DNA of 64,000 nucleotides from Lactococcus hircilactis (GCF_009601015.1 NZ_WITJ01000004.1:1-64000); one strand, 5' to 3'; numbered from the stretch's first letter, positions 34,769 to 45,286 are shown. Notes: generated by a model not told the origin, from the sequence alone. Numbers and translations: made by a program.

Positions 34769-36567
34769 CATTTACTTTTTATGATGAGATTTGATTTTCC
34801 TTCAATCTCAATTTGATTAAGGAGTGTTTTGAGTTCGTCATCCACGACTTCTTCTTGTAAAAAAGTGAATGCATCAAATGAAAGACTGATTCTATCTAAG
34901 CTGGGATTAAACAAACTGATCCATTTCTCATCTTTTGAAAAACGTAACACACCAAGGATATTATTGGCATAAAAGGTCGAAAATTCACCCGCCTTTAAGT
35001 TCTTTTCTGATTTTCGATATGCGATCCATTTTTTATAAAGGTCATAACTCTTTGAATCAATGTTGTCCCAAGGGAAAAATTTTCGATTACTTGGATCTTT
35101 GCCGCCATCAAGTCCAGCTTCATCTCCATAATAAACACAAGGCACTCCAGGAAGACTAAACATTAACCCGATTGCATTTTCGTTATTTTCTAAACCAATC
35201 ATCGTTAAGATACGCTCTGTGTCATGCGTGCCTAAATTATTTAAATTATTGTAAAAAATCTCTTTAGGATAATTTTCAGACAATACCATCAATTGATGTG
35301 CCATATCATGAGCCGAAAGTCCCCCAGTAAGATATCTAATGATCATGTCTCGAAAAGGATAGTTCATACACCCATGCAAACTATCTCCCAAAATATAATT
35401 TCTTCTTTTTCCATAAGAAATCTTGTTCGAAGCATCTTCCCAAACTTCTCCAATCAGCACTGTTTCAGGATAAGCGTTTAGATTTTCACGAATGCCACGA
35501 ATAAAAGAATCGGGCAACTCATCTGCGACATCTAACCGCCATCCATCAATGCCAAAATCGTTCCATTTCTTTAGCACTGACGCTTTTTTCCCATAAATAA
35601 ACGCGCGGAAACTTTCATTATCTTTATCAATTTCAGGAAGATCTTTAATGCCCCACCAAGATTTATAATCGTTAGGATAATCCGTAAATTTAAACCAATC
35701 AAAATAAGGACTTTGAATTGATTTCGTCGCACCTTCTGTTAAACCGTACTCACCTGAAATATTGAAATATCGTGAATTTTTTCCCACATGCGAAAAAACA
35801 CCATCCAAGATAAGATGCATCCCATTTTGGTGCAAAGTTTCAAGCAAGACTTTAAATTCTTTTTCACTGCCAAGCATCGGGTCAATCTCGAGGTAGTCAT
35901 TGGTATCATATCTATGATTACTGGTCGCTAAAAAAATCGGATTCAAGTATATTGCTGTTATTCCTAGCGCTTGTAAGTATGGTATTTTTTTGAGAATTCC
36001 TTTTAAATTTCCACCGAAAAAATCCCACCGCGCAATTCCGCCTGTTTCATCTTTCACATAAAAGGGATCGTCTTTATATGATCCATAAAGAAATGAATTC
36101 GGTTTTGGTGCATTGATTTTGTCATCTTCATTTCCATTATAAAACCGATCTGGAAAAATTTGATAAAAGACAGCTTCTCTGTACCACTCTGGGGCTTGAT
36201 CATCTTTATCATAAACCGTTACCTGATAAGGACGAACATCGTGCTCTGACAGATATAAAACGCCCTCACCACCTGTATCACTTTTTCCATAATACTGTCT
36301 AACAGCGCTCCATTCCGTATTTTCGGTCACTTCAAAATAATAAAAATATAAACCATGTCCAACATCAAATTGAACAGAAGAACTGTAAAGTCCCTCTTCG
36401 ATCAATTGCATGTCAAACTCATGACGTTGACCAAAATCGCGACGAATGATGAATTTGACTTTGATGTTTTGTATGGTGGATGAAAAATTTATTTTCATCA
36501 CATCCCCTGTTTTTATGGCTCCAAAAGGTTGTTTGTAGTGTGAGTCCCAAGAATTAAAATAGTACAT
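34768..36567 (-). CDS. apu: Alpha-glucan hydrolase (neopullulanase/amylopullulanase, GH13)
   Basis: 599 residues from ATG 36567; CGAGAG precedes it, and the frame opens 15 bases earlier. Residues 1-120 resemble a CBM34 domain (MYYFNSWDSHYKQPFGAI). The GH13 barrel follows with LDGVFSHVG, nucleophile region GWRLDVADELP, acid/base LIGEVWED and NNLGTHDTERIL. It trims alpha-1,4 and probably alpha-1,6 links of glycogen or maltodextrin. There is no signal peptide, so it works inside the cell. It is last in the glycogen cluster. Confidence 0.88.
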   Translation of the reverse strand: MYYFNSWDSHYKQPFGAIKTGDVMKINFSSTIQNIKVKFIIRRDFGQRHEFDMQLIEEGLYSSSVQFDVGHGLYFYYFEVTENTEWSAVRQYYGKSDTGGEGVLYLSEHDVRPYQVTVYDKDDQAPEWYREAVFYQIFPDRFYNGNEDDKINAPKPNSFLYGSYKDDPFYVKDETGGIARWDFFGGNLKGILKKIPYLQALGITAIYLNPIFLATSNHRYDTNDYLEIDPMLGSEKEFKVLLETLHQNGMHLILDGVFSHVGKNSRYFNISGEYGLTEGATKSIQSPYFDWFKFTDYPNDYKSWWGIKDLPEIDKDNESFRAFIYGKKASVLKKWNDFGIDGWRLDVADELPDSFIRGIRENLNAYPETVLIGEVWEDASNKISYGKRRNYILGDSLHGCMNYPFRDMIIRYLTGGLSAHDMAHQLMVLSENYPKEIFYNNLNNLGTHDTERILTMIGLENNENAIGLMFSLPGVPCVYYGDEAGLDGGKDPSNRKFFPWDNIDSKSYDLYKKWIAYRKSEKNLKAGEFSTFYANNILGVLRFSKDEKWISLFNPSLDRISLSFDAFTFLQEEVVDDELKTLLNQIEIEGKSNLIIKSK

Positions 36568-36603
36568 TATCTCTCGTTTCATTCATTTATAAAAATTGAT
36601 TTA

Positions 36604-36621
36604 CCATCAAATTTTTGATGG
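36604..36621 (-). other. Perfect hairpin in the glgP-apu gap
   Basis: CCATCAAA and TTTGATGG pair around a two-base centre in the 78-base gap. No T-run follows, so it could be an mRNA stabiliser or processing site more than a terminator. Confidence 0.5.
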
Positions 36622-36645
36622 CAAAACTGCTTTTATAACGCAAGT

Positions 36646-39045
36646 TTATTTCTTTTCTTCTACATGCCAAATCGCATCAGCATACTCTTTGATTGTTCTG
36701 TCTGAGCTAAATTTTCCAACATTTGCAATATTCATCAAGCTTGCTTTTGTCCAAGCGGTCCGATCTTTGTATAGTGTTTCTAAATCTTTTTGGGCCCGAA
36801 CATAATCATTAAAATCGCGCAAAACAAAATATTCATCATTATATGTCGTCAAGGATTCAAAGATTTCTGGTCCTTCTGCACTAATATTTGGAATAGTCCC
36901 ATCCACAAAAGCATCCAAAATGCGATGCACGACGGGATTTTGTTCATAAATATCACGGGCATTGTAATTGCCATTTCTATAATATTCATAAACTTCATCT
37001 TTATCTAATCCAAATTTAAAGAAGTTTCCTTTTCCTGCAGCTTCAAAAATTTCAATATTCGCACCGTCCAAAGTTCCAATCGTCAATGCTCCATTCAACA
37101 TGAATTTCATGTTGGACGTTCCTGAAGCTTCTTTTGAGGCAAGTGAGATTTGTTCTCCAACATTAGCAGCTGGAATAATGATTTCTGCTTTACTTACGTT
37201 GTAATTGGCGATGAAAACCACTTTCAGTTTATTGCCAACATCAGGGTCATTATTAATCATGTTTGCAATTTCATTGATGGCTTTAATGATTGATTTCGCG
37301 TAGTGATATCCAGGTGCAGCTTTTGCTCCAAAGATAAAGACACGTGGATAGACATCAATATCTGGTTGATCTTTGATGTCAAAATAGAGTTTCAAAATAT
37401 GCAATACATTCAAAAGTTGACGTTTATAAGCGTGAAGTCGCTTGACTTGGACATCAAAAATGGCGTTGGGATCAACCGTGATTCCATTGTTTTCTTTGAT
37501 GTAGTCTGCTAAACGTAATTTATCATCAAATTTTGCAGCTTGCAAACGTTCTAAAGTATTGGTGTCATTTTTATGGGCTTCAAGAAGTTTAAGTTCATTT
37601 AAATTATGGCGCCATGCTTTTCCAACCGTTTCATCCAAAACTGTTGAGAGTCGTTCATTTGCAATTTGACTCCAACGACGATCAGCAATCCCATTTGTTT
37701 TATTGTTGAAACGTTCTGGATAAATGAGATAGAAATCGTGAAGTTCGACATCTTTAAGTAAATCTGAGTGAAGTTTTGCAACGCCATTGGTTGAATGTGA
37801 ACCAATAATCGAAAGATTGGCCATGTGCACTTGTCCGTCTTTGATAATCCGTGTGCTATGGACAAGTTTTGCTCCTACTTTTGGTAAAAGTTCAGCGGTT
37901 CTTCTGCGGTCAATTTCAAGAATAATTTGATAAATCCGTGGTAAGAGGGATTTAACCATTTCTTCTGGCCATTTTTCAAGTGCTTCAGATAAGATTGTAT
38001 GGTTTGTGTAGGACATGACTTTCACAGTGATATTCCATGCTCTTTCCCAAGCAATATCGTACTCATCAATCAAAATACGCATTAATTCAGGCACACAAAG
38101 TGCAGGATGGGTATCATTAATGTGAACTGAAACATAATCTGCCAAATGAGTGATTGGTCTTTGAATCGTACTCACATAATGTTTGATCAAGCGTTGAAGT
38201 CCTGCTGAAACAAAGAAATATTCTTGTTTTAAGCGCAAGAGACGACCATCATAATTTGAGTTATCTGGATACAGCTCTGCTGAAAGCATCGCCGTTTGAC
38301 GCATATAATCCAGATTTTGGAATTGAAGATCCAAATCCTTTGGCACTTCTGATTTCCATAAACACATATTATTCACAGTGGTATTCTCAAATCCGACCAT
38401 TGGCGTGTCATAAGGAACAGCAAGGACACGCTCTTGATTCCGATATTTTGGTCTTAGTTTTCCAGTCCCATCATCTTCAAGCCAAACTTCTCCACCAAAA
38501 GTAACTTCAAATGCTTTATCAGAGCGACGCACTTCCCATGGATTTCCGTTGGAGAGCCAAGCGTCTGGAAGCTCTACTTGGTAGCCGTCAACGATTTTTT
38601 GCTTGAACAACCCATAACTATAGCGGATTCCATTTCCGTTCAATGGAATTCCAGTTGATGCTGCAGAATCCATAAAACATGATGCTAAACGCCCCAGTCC
38701 ACCATTTCCGATGGCCATATCAGGTTCAAGTCTTGCAATTGAATCAAGCTCAATACCCAAGTCTGCTAATCCTTCACGGACAGTGTCCAAAATTCCTAAA
38801 TTGAGCAAATTACTTTTTAACATTTTACCTGGCAAGAATTCGACTGAAAAGTAATAGGCTTGTTTTTTCTTGCTTTCGTATTTATATTCATTATCTTCTT
38901 GCCAAATTTTTGAATAATACGCTTTAACAACTGAAGAAAGTGCAGCTAATTTTTCTTGTGGTCCTGCTTTTTCAATGTCTATTGCGAATTTTGTAGATAG
39001 TCTTTTTTCAAAATCTTGTTTAAATTGCTTTTTTGTAAGTTTCAA
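36646..39045 (-). CDS. glgP: Glycogen/maltodextrin phosphorylase
   Basis: 799 residues, the usual size. It cuts alpha-1,4 glucans with phosphate to glucose-1-phosphate. The N-terminal half has YYFSVEFLPGKMLKSNLLNL and GNGGLGRLASCFMDS. The pyridoxal-phosphate lysine lies in EASGTSNMKFMLNGALTIG (about residue 640). The promoter upstream overlaps a LacI-type palindrome. It is followed by apu; together they break down the polymer made by glgC-glgD-glgA upstream. Confidence 0.96.
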   Translation of the reverse strand: MKLTKKQFKQDFEKRLSTKFAIDIEKAGPQEKLAALSSVVKAYYSKIWQEDNEYKYESKKKQAYYFSVEFLPGKMLKSNLLNLGILDTVREGLADLGIELDSIARLEPDMAIGNGGLGRLASCFMDSAASTGIPLNGNGIRYSYGLFKQKIVDGYQVELPDAWLSNGNPWEVRRSDKAFEVTFGGEVWLEDDGTGKLRPKYRNQERVLAVPYDTPMVGFENTTVNNMCLWKSEVPKDLDLQFQNLDYMRQTAMLSAELYPDNSNYDGRLLRLKQEYFFVSAGLQRLIKHYVSTIQRPITHLADYVSVHINDTHPALCVPELMRILIDEYDIAWERAWNITVKVMSYTNHTILSEALEKWPEEMVKSLLPRIYQIILEIDRRRTAELLPKVGAKLVHSTRIIKDGQVHMANLSIIGSHSTNGVAKLHSDLLKDVELHDFYLIYPERFNNKTNGIADRRWSQIANERLSTVLDETVGKAWRHNLNELKLLEAHKNDTNTLERLQAAKFDDKLRLADYIKENNGITVDPNAIFDVQVKRLHAYKRQLLNVLHILKLYFDIKDQPDIDVYPRVFIFGAKAAPGYHYAKSIIKAINEIANMINNDPDVGNKLKVVFIANYNVSKAEIIIPAANVGEQISLASKEASGTSNMKFMLNGALTIGTLDGANIEIFEAAGKGNFFKFGLDKDEVYEYYRNGNYNARDIYEQNPVVHRILDAFVDGTIPNISAEGPEIFESLTTYNDEYFVLRDFNDYVRAQKDLETLYKDRTAWTKASLMNIANVGKFSSDRTIKEYADAIWHVEEKK

Positions 39046-39175
39046 GTGTCACCTCTTTTTTTCTAGTGCTTGATCTATTTTTCTTGCTTTCTTCAGTGCA
39101 TTGAGATGCTTTGCAAACTGAAAACGAGCCGAACTCAAGTGCTAGTTCAAGTAGAATTTTCTACTTTCAATTAGC

Positions 39176-39215
39176 ATTTTATCAAATTTTATGGATTTAC
39201 GCAACCGTTTGCGTA
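39176..39215 (-). promoter_or_regulatory. glgP promoter overlapped by a LacI/MalR-type operator
   Basis: Minus strand TTGCGT (39204-39199), 17-base spacer, TAAAAT (39181-39176). The palindrome TACGCAA-nnnn-TTGCGTA (39198-39215) covers the -35 box and resembles MalR-type sites (CGCAA...TTGCG). It lies between glgA and glgP, so the degradative pair can be controlled separately. Confidence 0.65.
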
Positions 39216-39241
39216 TGTTTTTATCATTTTTTATGGATTTT

Positions 39242-40684
39242 TTATGTGAGTGTTTCATAAAGTGTAACGTAATGTTGCGCTTTTGAGGCCCATGAAAAAT
39301 CTTCTGTCATTGCTGACAGAACCAATTGATCAAAGGTTTTTCGGTCATTTTGATAAAGTGAGATTGCTTGTTTGACGGTCTGTGTCAATGTGTATCCATC
39401 AAATTGGACAAAGCCAAAGCCATTTCCTGTTTTTTCAATCGGATTAAACGGCGTCACTGTATCTTTAAGTCCACCAATTTCATGAACGATGGGTAAACTA
39501 CCATAACGCATGGCAATCATTTGGGACAATCCGCAAGGTTCAAATGCTGAGGGCATCAAAAAGAGATCGCTTGCCGCATAGATTTCTTGTGCGAATTTTA
39601 AATTAAATGCAATATTTGCTGAAAATCGATCTGGATATTTTGAAGAGAAATAGTTGAACCCTGCTTCGATATTTGGAAATCCAGTGCCCAAAACAACAAT
39701 TTGAACATCCTCTTGTAAAAGATGTTCGAGCTCTGAGAGCACTAAATCAAACCCTTTTTGGTCAGTCAATCGGCTGACAATTCCAATCAAGGGTTTGTCA
39801 GTACTGACAGAAAGTCCTGTTTTTTCTTGAAGGGCTTTTTTCATGGCTTGTTTTCCTGAGCGATTTTTCACATCAAAATGATGCTCGATTTGTTTATCTG
39901 TGGCAGGATTAAAGAGGTCATAATCAATTCCATTGAGGATACCTGAGAGCTTATCTGAGATAAAATTCAAAATCGGATCGAGTCCGCAGCCAAATGCAGG
40001 CGTTTTAATTTCTTGGGCATAACTTGGAGAAACGGTATTCACTTTGTCAGCATACAACAATCCTGCTTTGAGCATGTTGAGCATGTTATCGTGACGAACG
40101 ACGCCTTCGTTAAAACGCTCCATTCCCATGCCAAACAAATCCACTAAAGCGTATCCATCAAGCCAGCCTTGAAATTGCATATTGTGCAATGTCAAAACAG
40201 TTTTAATCTTTTGATAAGCTGTGATCCAATTGAACTTTTCTTTGAGCAAAAACGGAATCATTGCGGTCTGCCAATCGTTGACATGAATAATATCTGGAAT
40301 TCCAAAATCTAAACGCTCTAACAGCTGACAAATCGCTAAATCAAAGAACGCAAAGCGCTCACCATCATTGTCATAGCCATAAAGTCCTTTGCCAGAAAAA
40401 TAATGCTCATTATCCAAAAAATAGTAAGTGACACCATCTTTTTTTAAAGATTTCACACCGACATATTCTCTGCGCCATCCAACATTTACGAAATCCCAAA
40501 GTTCATCTTTTAACTCTGATTTGAAACTTTCTTTCATCTCATCTTTGAAATAAGGTAAAATAACTGCTACATCATCCACTTCTTTTTTCTTTGCTAATTC
40601 TTTTGGAAGTGCACCCGCTACATCTCCTAAACCACCTGTCTTAAAAAAAGGCGCACATTCGCTTGCAGCAAACAAAACTTTCAT
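39242..40684 (-). CDS. glgA: Glycogen synthase
   Basis: 480 residues, GT5 family. It transfers glucose from ADP-glucose to the growing alpha-1,4 chain. The N-terminal KTGGLGDVAGALP (residues 15-27) binds ADP-glucose; IVSRLTDQKGFDLV and the C-terminal EPCGLSQMIAMRYGSLPIVH complete the GT-B site. It follows glgD by 84 bases, a gap that holds two palindromes. One exact and one variant palindrome lie inside the gene. Confidence 0.96.
   Translation of the reverse strand: MKVLFAASECAPFFKTGGLGDVAGALPKELAKKKEVDDVAVILPYFKDEMKESFKSELKDELWDFVNVGWRREYVGVKSLKKDGVTYYFLDNEHYFSGKGLYGYDNDGERFAFFDLAICQLLERLDFGIPDIIHVNDWQTAMIPFLLKEKFNWITAYQKIKTVLTLHNMQFQGWLDGYALVDLFGMGMERFNEGVVRHDNMLNMLKAGLLYADKVNTVSPSYAQEIKTPAFGCGLDPILNFISDKLSGILNGIDYDLFNPATDKQIEHHFDVKNRSGKQAMKKALQEKTGLSVSTDKPLIGIVSRLTDQKGFDLVLSELEHLLQEDVQIVVLGTGFPNIEAGFNYFSSKYPDRFSANIAFNLKFAQEIYAASDLFLMPSAFEPCGLSQMIAMRYGSLPIVHEIGGLKDTVTPFNPIEKTGNGFGFVQFDGYTLTQTVKQAISLYQNDRKTFDQLVLSAMTEDFSWASKAQHYVTLYETLT
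39304..39319. repeat. Dispersed palindrome, variant copy in glgA
   Basis: CTGTCATTGCTGACAG, one base off; read L-S-A-M-T. Confidence 0.6.
39795..39810. repeat. Dispersed palindrome, exact copy in glgA
   Basis: TTGTCAGTACTGACAG; read V-S-T-D-K. Confidence 0.85.
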
Positions 40685-40715
40685 TTTTATCTCCTTTGAT
40701 TGAGTCCATTCTAGT

Positions 40716-40750
40716 CTGTCAGCGCTGACAGAATTCCATCAGCGCTGACA
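40716..40750. repeat. Palindrome pair between glgD and glgA
   Basis: CTGTCAGCGCTGACAG (40716-40731) and a shorter copy TCAGCGCTGACA (40739-40750), both with the CG centre. No long T-run follows on either strand, so read-through is likely. Confidence 0.8.
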
Positions 40751-40768
40751 CATTTATTTTATCAAATT

Positions 40769-41914
40769 TTAAGCCTTGATGACATCTTCTGTGACGACTG
40801 TATTTTTAGGAATCACAATCGGATGCTCCAAACTTCCAATGACAGAAACACCATTTTCGATCACAGCGTTTTTATCAATGATGGCATACTTGACGGTCGC
40901 ATTTTCTTTAATTTCGCTACTTGTGCAGACCAATGCATGCTCAATCACTGCACCAGTTCCAATATTTGTCCCACGTGAAATTAAAGACGAATCCACACTT
41001 CCTTCAACAATACAGCCTGAACCCAATTGACTATTTGTGACTTTGCTGGCTTTAGAAAAATAAGTCGGCACTTCATTTTTGATTTTAGTCAAAACAGGTT
41101 GACTGCTATAGAGCAGTGATGTGAAATTTGCAGGTTCAAGCATGGCCATATTTGCATCATAATAAGATTTAACATCCGTAATATTGCTCATGTATCCCGT
41201 ATATTCATAAGTATTGACTTCAATTTCATTGAAATGAAGACGAATCAAACTTGCAATGGATGCAATTTCACCTTGTTCTTGCATTTTTTCGATAAACGCA
41301 ATCAACCACTCCGTATCTACAATAAAGACATTCACACCGAGTGCTTCTTTTTCTTCAAATTGCTCAATGTCTCTCTTGTATTGCCCTGTCGCATGTCCAT
41401 CTTCTTCAAATCGAAGAATCGTATCATCCGTCGCCGCAATCTCAGGCGCTACTTTTTTATACACTGCTGTCACAGGTTTTCCATTTTTCTTGTGAATTTT
41501 TAAAACGGAATTTAAATCAACATTACAAATAAATTTACTTCCAATCAGTACTGTAAACGGTGCTTTGGACCGTTTCAAGAAATTAATGTGCTGATTAAAA
41601 TAAGAATCTCCTTTTGCTTTTAATCGATCAAAATCTTGTTGGATATACACAAAATAACGACTATTAAAGGAATCAAATCCCCATTCTGATCCTGCTCCAA
41701 GATGGTCAAACACTGATTGCGTTTCTCCTTCATTGAAGGTCATAAATACAGAATCCACGTGCGCATTAGATAAGGAAGATAAAGGAAAGTCAATTAAGCG
41801 ATATTTACAATCAAACGGAAGCGTTGCAATCGGTCTTTCGTCTGTCAGTGGTGACAGCTCAGGATGTCTTGTCACGTTCGATAAAAGTGCTGCCATTTTA
41901 TTACTATTGTTCAT
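40769..41914 (-). CDS. glgD: ADP-glucose pyrophosphorylase regulatory subunit GlgD
   Basis: 381 residues. It has the fold of GlgC, but the catalytic GGxGTRL loop is replaced ([27 protein letters not shown]), as in the non-catalytic GlgD of Firmicutes that boosts GlgC. A left-handed beta-helix domain fills the C-terminal third. It overlaps glgC by 11 bases. A variant palindrome lies inside (41842-41857). Confidence 0.93.
   Translation of the reverse strand: MNNSNKMAALLSNVTRHPELSPLTDERPIATLPFDCKYRLIDFPLSSLSNAHVDSVFMTFNEGETQSVFDHLGAGSEWGFDSFNSRYFVYIQQDFDRLKAKGDSYFNQHINFLKRSKAPFTVLIGSKFICNVDLNSVLKIHKKNGKPVTAVYKKVAPEIAATDDTILRFEEDGHATGQYKRDIEQFEEKEALGVNVFIVDTEWLIAFIEKMQEQGEIASIASLIRLHFNEIEVNTYEYTGYMSNITDVKSYYDANMAMLEPANFTSLLYSSQPVLTKIKNEVPTYFSKASKVTNSQLGSGCIVEGSVDSSLISRGTNIGTGAVIEHALVCTSSEIKENATVKYAIIDKNAVIENGVSVIGSLEHPIVIPKNTVVTEDVIKA
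41842..41857. repeat. Dispersed palindrome, variant copy in glgD
   Basis: CTGTCAGTGGTGACAG, one base off; read L-S-P-L-T. Confidence 0.6.
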
Positions 41915-43049
41915 TTTTCTCTTCCCCCTTTACTTCACCATGACCAATCACCTCAATAGCATCTGGGCTACCAATAATTTGCACATGATCACCAATTCTT
42001 GCATTTTCACCAATGATGGCATTTTTGATGACCACATGCTCACCAATATAAGTTCCACTCATGATAAAACTATCTTCAATTTCAGTATCATTTTGAACAT
42101 GAACGTTTTGAGACAAAATAGAATGATGCACCGAACCGCTCACATAGCATCCATCTCCAACCAACGAATCCTTGACATCCGCTTCAGCAGTCACAAATTG
42201 AGGTGCTGAAATATCATTGCGACTGTAAATTCGCCATCCTTTATCTTTAATGTCCAACTCCATATTTAAATCGAGAAATTCCATGCTCGCTTGATGAAGA
42301 GAATCAATCGTTCCAACGTCCTTCCAGTAGCCTTTAAAACGGTAAGCAAAGACATTTTCGCCAGATTCAATATAGGCCGGAATGACGTCCCCACCAAAAT
42401 CTTCCATTGGATTTCCTTTAGAATAACCGTTAACAAGCACCTCACGCAGCCGTTTCCAGTTAAAGATGTAAATTCCCATTGATGCCAAATTCGATTTTGG
42501 TTCTTTAGGTTTTTCTTCAAATTCTATGATCCGATCAGATTCATCTGTATTCATAATTCCAAAACGAGAAGCTTCTTCAATTGGAACTTCCATGACAGAA
42601 ACTGTCAGTGATGCCCCGCGTTCCTTATGACTTTCAAGCATTGCCTCATAATCCATCTTGTAAATATGATCCCCTGATAAAATCAGGACATATTCAGGAT
42701 TTTGTTGGTCAATATAAGCAATGTTTTGATACACTGCGTGTGATGTGCCTTCAAACCATTTTGACCCTTCTTGAGAAGAATAAGGTTGCAAAATTGTGAC
42801 TCCACTGGTCACCCCGTTTAATCCCCAAGGTGCACCATTTCCAATATGCGAATTAAGGACTAAGGGTTGATATTGAGTGATCACCCCAACATTTTTAACA
42901 TTCGAATTTGCACAATTAGAAAGTGCAAAATCAATGATCCGGTAACGTCCACCAAATGGTACAGCAGGCTTTGCCACATCCTTTGTTAATTTACCAAGAC
43001 GTGTCCCTTGGCCGCCAGCAAGAATAAGACCTAACATTTCGATTCCCAT
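41904..43049 (-). CDS. glgC: ADP-glucose pyrophosphorylase catalytic subunit
   Basis: 381 residues. It makes ADP-glucose from ATP and glucose-1-phosphate. The catalytic loop [20 protein letters not shown] opens the protein, followed by [19 protein letters not shown], and the beta-helix domain ends it. The ATG follows AAGGAGG. A TATAAT at 43080-43075 on the minus strand gives it a promoter of its own. No branching enzyme gene (glgB) lies before it; malQ does. Confidence 0.95.
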   Translation of the reverse strand: MGIEMLGLILAGGQGTRLGKLTKDVAKPAVPFGGRYRIIDFALSNCANSNVKNVGVITQYQPLVLNSHIGNGAPWGLNGVTSGVTILQPYSSQEGSKWFEGTSHAVYQNIAYIDQQNPEYVLILSGDHIYKMDYEAMLESHKERGASLTVSVMEVPIEEASRFGIMNTDESDRIIEFEEKPKEPKSNLASMGIYIFNWKRLREVLVNGYSKGNPMEDFGGDVIPAYIESGENVFAYRFKGYWKDVGTIDSLHQASMEFLDLNMELDIKDKGWRIYSRNDISAPQFVTAEADVKDSLVGDGCYVSGSVHHSILSQNVHVQNDTEIEDSFIMSGTYIGEHVVIKNAIIGENARIGDHVQIIGSPDAIEVIGHGEVKGEEKNEQ

Positions 43050-43196
43050 CTCGAAACCTCCTTTTTTTAACTACATTATAATAATTTTATAATTATAAAC
43101 ACATAATTCAAAATGATATAAGGATTTTATTGTTTTAATTGCACACAATATTTAGAATTAAAAATATTTTCTAACTTGAATTCATTATATCATAAA

Positions 43197-45221
43197 TCAA
43201 TCCAAAATAAGCGATTGATCTCGATTGGATTGTCCAATCAATTCTGCTAAAAAATCACAGTATTCCTCTTCTTGAAGCAAATCTTCAAGTTCAATATGTA
43301 AGCGGTATCTCCAATAATGAAATGGGTGAGTAGGCACATTAATTTGTTCTTCTTGAGGATTCGACGCACGCAAATGCTCATCCATCCCTAGCCAGTCTTG
43401 AAGCGGCAAAATCACAAGCATCGCATCTGTATTCAAGTGGCGTGTAATGATTTCTCGAATGATTTCACCTGTGGCCACATTCGGAGCCTGTCCGTACCAC
43501 CCCATGACGTCGTTATAATAACGTTGCGTGTTCTCGCGGTTTTCCTCCCACCATGCCCGCAAGTTACTGGTATCATGACTTGATGTTGTCAGTACTGACA
43601 GATAAGGAACATACTGCAAAGGATTGACAAAATGATCATCATTTGGCATTCGCTCGATGATTAATCGCAAAATTTCCAAATGATACATCACATCAGGAAC
43701 ATTCTCTGGCACCATTCCTAAATCTTCACCACAAGCAAGCATCGCTGTCGAATTTTTAATGATTGGCAATTTTTCATAAGCCTGATTTTTCCAAAAATCA
43801 TAATTTCGACCATAAAAATAATCTACGTAGAGTCGATCAAGTTGCGCTTTATAATCCGCTCCAAATTCCTGATATGAAATCGTGGACTGAAGATTAATTC
43901 GAGGATGATACAAATGGCCATTTTCGTGATCTACTAAAAAGATCACATTCTCAATCAATTGAAAAAGTCCGTCGGTCAACCACTCATCTAAGTGCGCAGC
44001 CTCAACTTTTTTTTGCGTTTCATATTCCGGCTTTAAAACATAATTTCCATGTCCTACATACGTCAAATAATTTTGAATGATCGTATCTCGATAATCCCGT
44101 CCAAAGATCTGATCCAAGACCCAATCCTTGATAAAAGGTTGTGTGAACCGCTCAATCCCCCATTGTCTAAAAGGAATTCCATAACGCTGCTCGATTTCTT
44201 TGGCGTCCAATGCTAAAGCTTTTGAAAATTGCCCAAGTAACCCTCTCACACTTCCCTTAGGAATTTCCCAAATCCGAAAGAATCCTAAGATATGATCCAA
44301 ACGATAAGCATCAAAATATTGACTCATGGCGACCATTCGTTGTTTCCACCATTGATACCCATTTTCCGCCATTTTTGTCCAATTATACGTTGGAAATCCC
44401 CAATTTTGTCCATTTATCGCAAAGAGATCTGGTGGCGCTCCGGTTTGGCGATCAAGATGAAACAGTGACGGATTTGTCCAAGCATCCGCAGAATCATGTG
44501 CAATACCAATTGCAATGTCCCCTTTAATTGCAATGCCAAGCTGATGACAATAGGCCACAGCATCTGTGAGTTGAACATGAAGCACATATTGAACAAAAAA
44601 GTGCAACTCAATCTGTTCTTTTTGCATTGGGTTTTTCAAAAGTGTCTTGTAAACCAGATCAGAATAAATCTGATGTTCTGACCACTGCATAAAATCAGCC
44701 GATTGATTTTGATCTCTTAAAACACAAAAACACGCATAAGCATTTAACCAGTTTTCATTTTTTTTGATAAATTCTTGATAATCTGATTGCGCTTGAATCG
44801 TTTCTTTTTTTGCGTGATAAATTAACGTGATGTATTTCCATTTTAAGGCCAAGACACGCTCATAATCAATCTGTTTCAGAGCATTCAATCGCTGTTCTTC
44901 TTTTTTTAATGCGCCGCGCTCTTGAGTGGTCAAATCATTCAGAAATTCATGAAGATTGAAATAGATTGGATGAAGTGCAAATACTGAAATCGCACGGTAG
45001 GGATATGAATCTCGCCAGTCCATAAAAGTTGTCGTGTCATTGATTGGTAACAATTGAATCACTCGCATTTTTGTCCGATGTGCAAAATCAGCCAAACACT
45101 TTAGATCTGAAAATTGACCAATTCCTGAAGAATCCTTTGTCCTAAGGGAAAACACGGGAATCGAAAGTCCTGATAAATGGGAATGATGCTCATTTATCAT
45201 AAATTTGAAAGCCTCAGTCAT
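43197..45221 (-). CDS. malQ: 4-alpha-glucanotransferase (amylomaltase)
   Basis: 674 residues from ATG 45221, which follows AAAGGA; a GTG six bases earlier is possible. GH77 enzyme that rearranges maltodextrins. Visible motifs are FSLRTKDSSGIGQFSDLK near the start, the nucleophile region FDAYRLDHILGFFRIWEIP, ACGEDLGMVPENVP (acid/base Glu) and TSSHDTSNLRAWW. It precedes glgC but is separated by 147 bases including a promoter. A cre site lies at its own promoter. An exact palindrome abuts the TSSHD motif. Confidence 0.93.
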   Translation of the reverse strand: MTEAFKFMINEHHSHLSGLSIPVFSLRTKDSSGIGQFSDLKCLADFAHRTKMRVIQLLPINDTTTFMDWRDSYPYRAISVFALHPIYFNLHEFLNDLTTQERGALKKEEQRLNALKQIDYERVLALKWKYITLIYHAKKETIQAQSDYQEFIKKNENWLNAYACFCVLRDQNQSADFMQWSEHQIYSDLVYKTLLKNPMQKEQIELHFFVQYVLHVQLTDAVAYCHQLGIAIKGDIAIGIAHDSADAWTNPSLFHLDRQTGAPPDLFAINGQNWGFPTYNWTKMAENGYQWWKQRMVAMSQYFDAYRLDHILGFFRIWEIPKGSVRGLLGQFSKALALDAKEIEQRYGIPFRQWGIERFTQPFIKDWVLDQIFGRDYRDTIIQNYLTYVGHGNYVLKPEYETQKKVEAAHLDEWLTDGLFQLIENVIFLVDHENGHLYHPRINLQSTISYQEFGADYKAQLDRLYVDYFYGRNYDFWKNQAYEKLPIIKNSTAMLACGEDLGMVPENVPDVMYHLEILRLIIERMPNDDHFVNPLQYVPYLSVLTTSSHDTSNLRAWWEENRENTQRYYNDVMGWYGQAPNVATGEIIREIITRHLNTDAMLVILPLQDWLGMDEHLRASNPQEEQINVPTHPFHYWRYRLHIELEDLLQEEEYCDFLAELIGQSNRDQSLILD
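43586..43601. repeat. Dispersed palindrome, exact copy in malQ
   Basis: TTGTCAGTACTGACAG; read L-S-V-L-T directly before the conserved TSSHD. Confidence 0.85.
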
Positions 45222-45259
45222 CTTCACTCCTTTCGTTTTTACGCTTTATTTTCTAAAAA

Positions 45260-45286
45260 AGAAAACGTTCTCATAACACTATTTTA
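45260..45286 (-). promoter_or_regulatory. malQ promoter with a CcpA site (cre)
   Basis: AGAAAACGTTCTCA (45260-45273) matches WGWAARCGYTWWMA with one mismatch. A -10 box TAAAAT with TG before it is at 45286-45281 on the minus strand. The cre therefore covers about +1 to +14, a position for CcpA repression. Confidence 0.65.

Noticed and set aside
39105-39170. Inverted repeats near the glgP leader (AAGTAGAATTTTCTACTT and GAACT/AGTTC) as a mobile element
   Set aside because: They are short hairpins in one leader, with no paired termini, target duplication or coding capacity.
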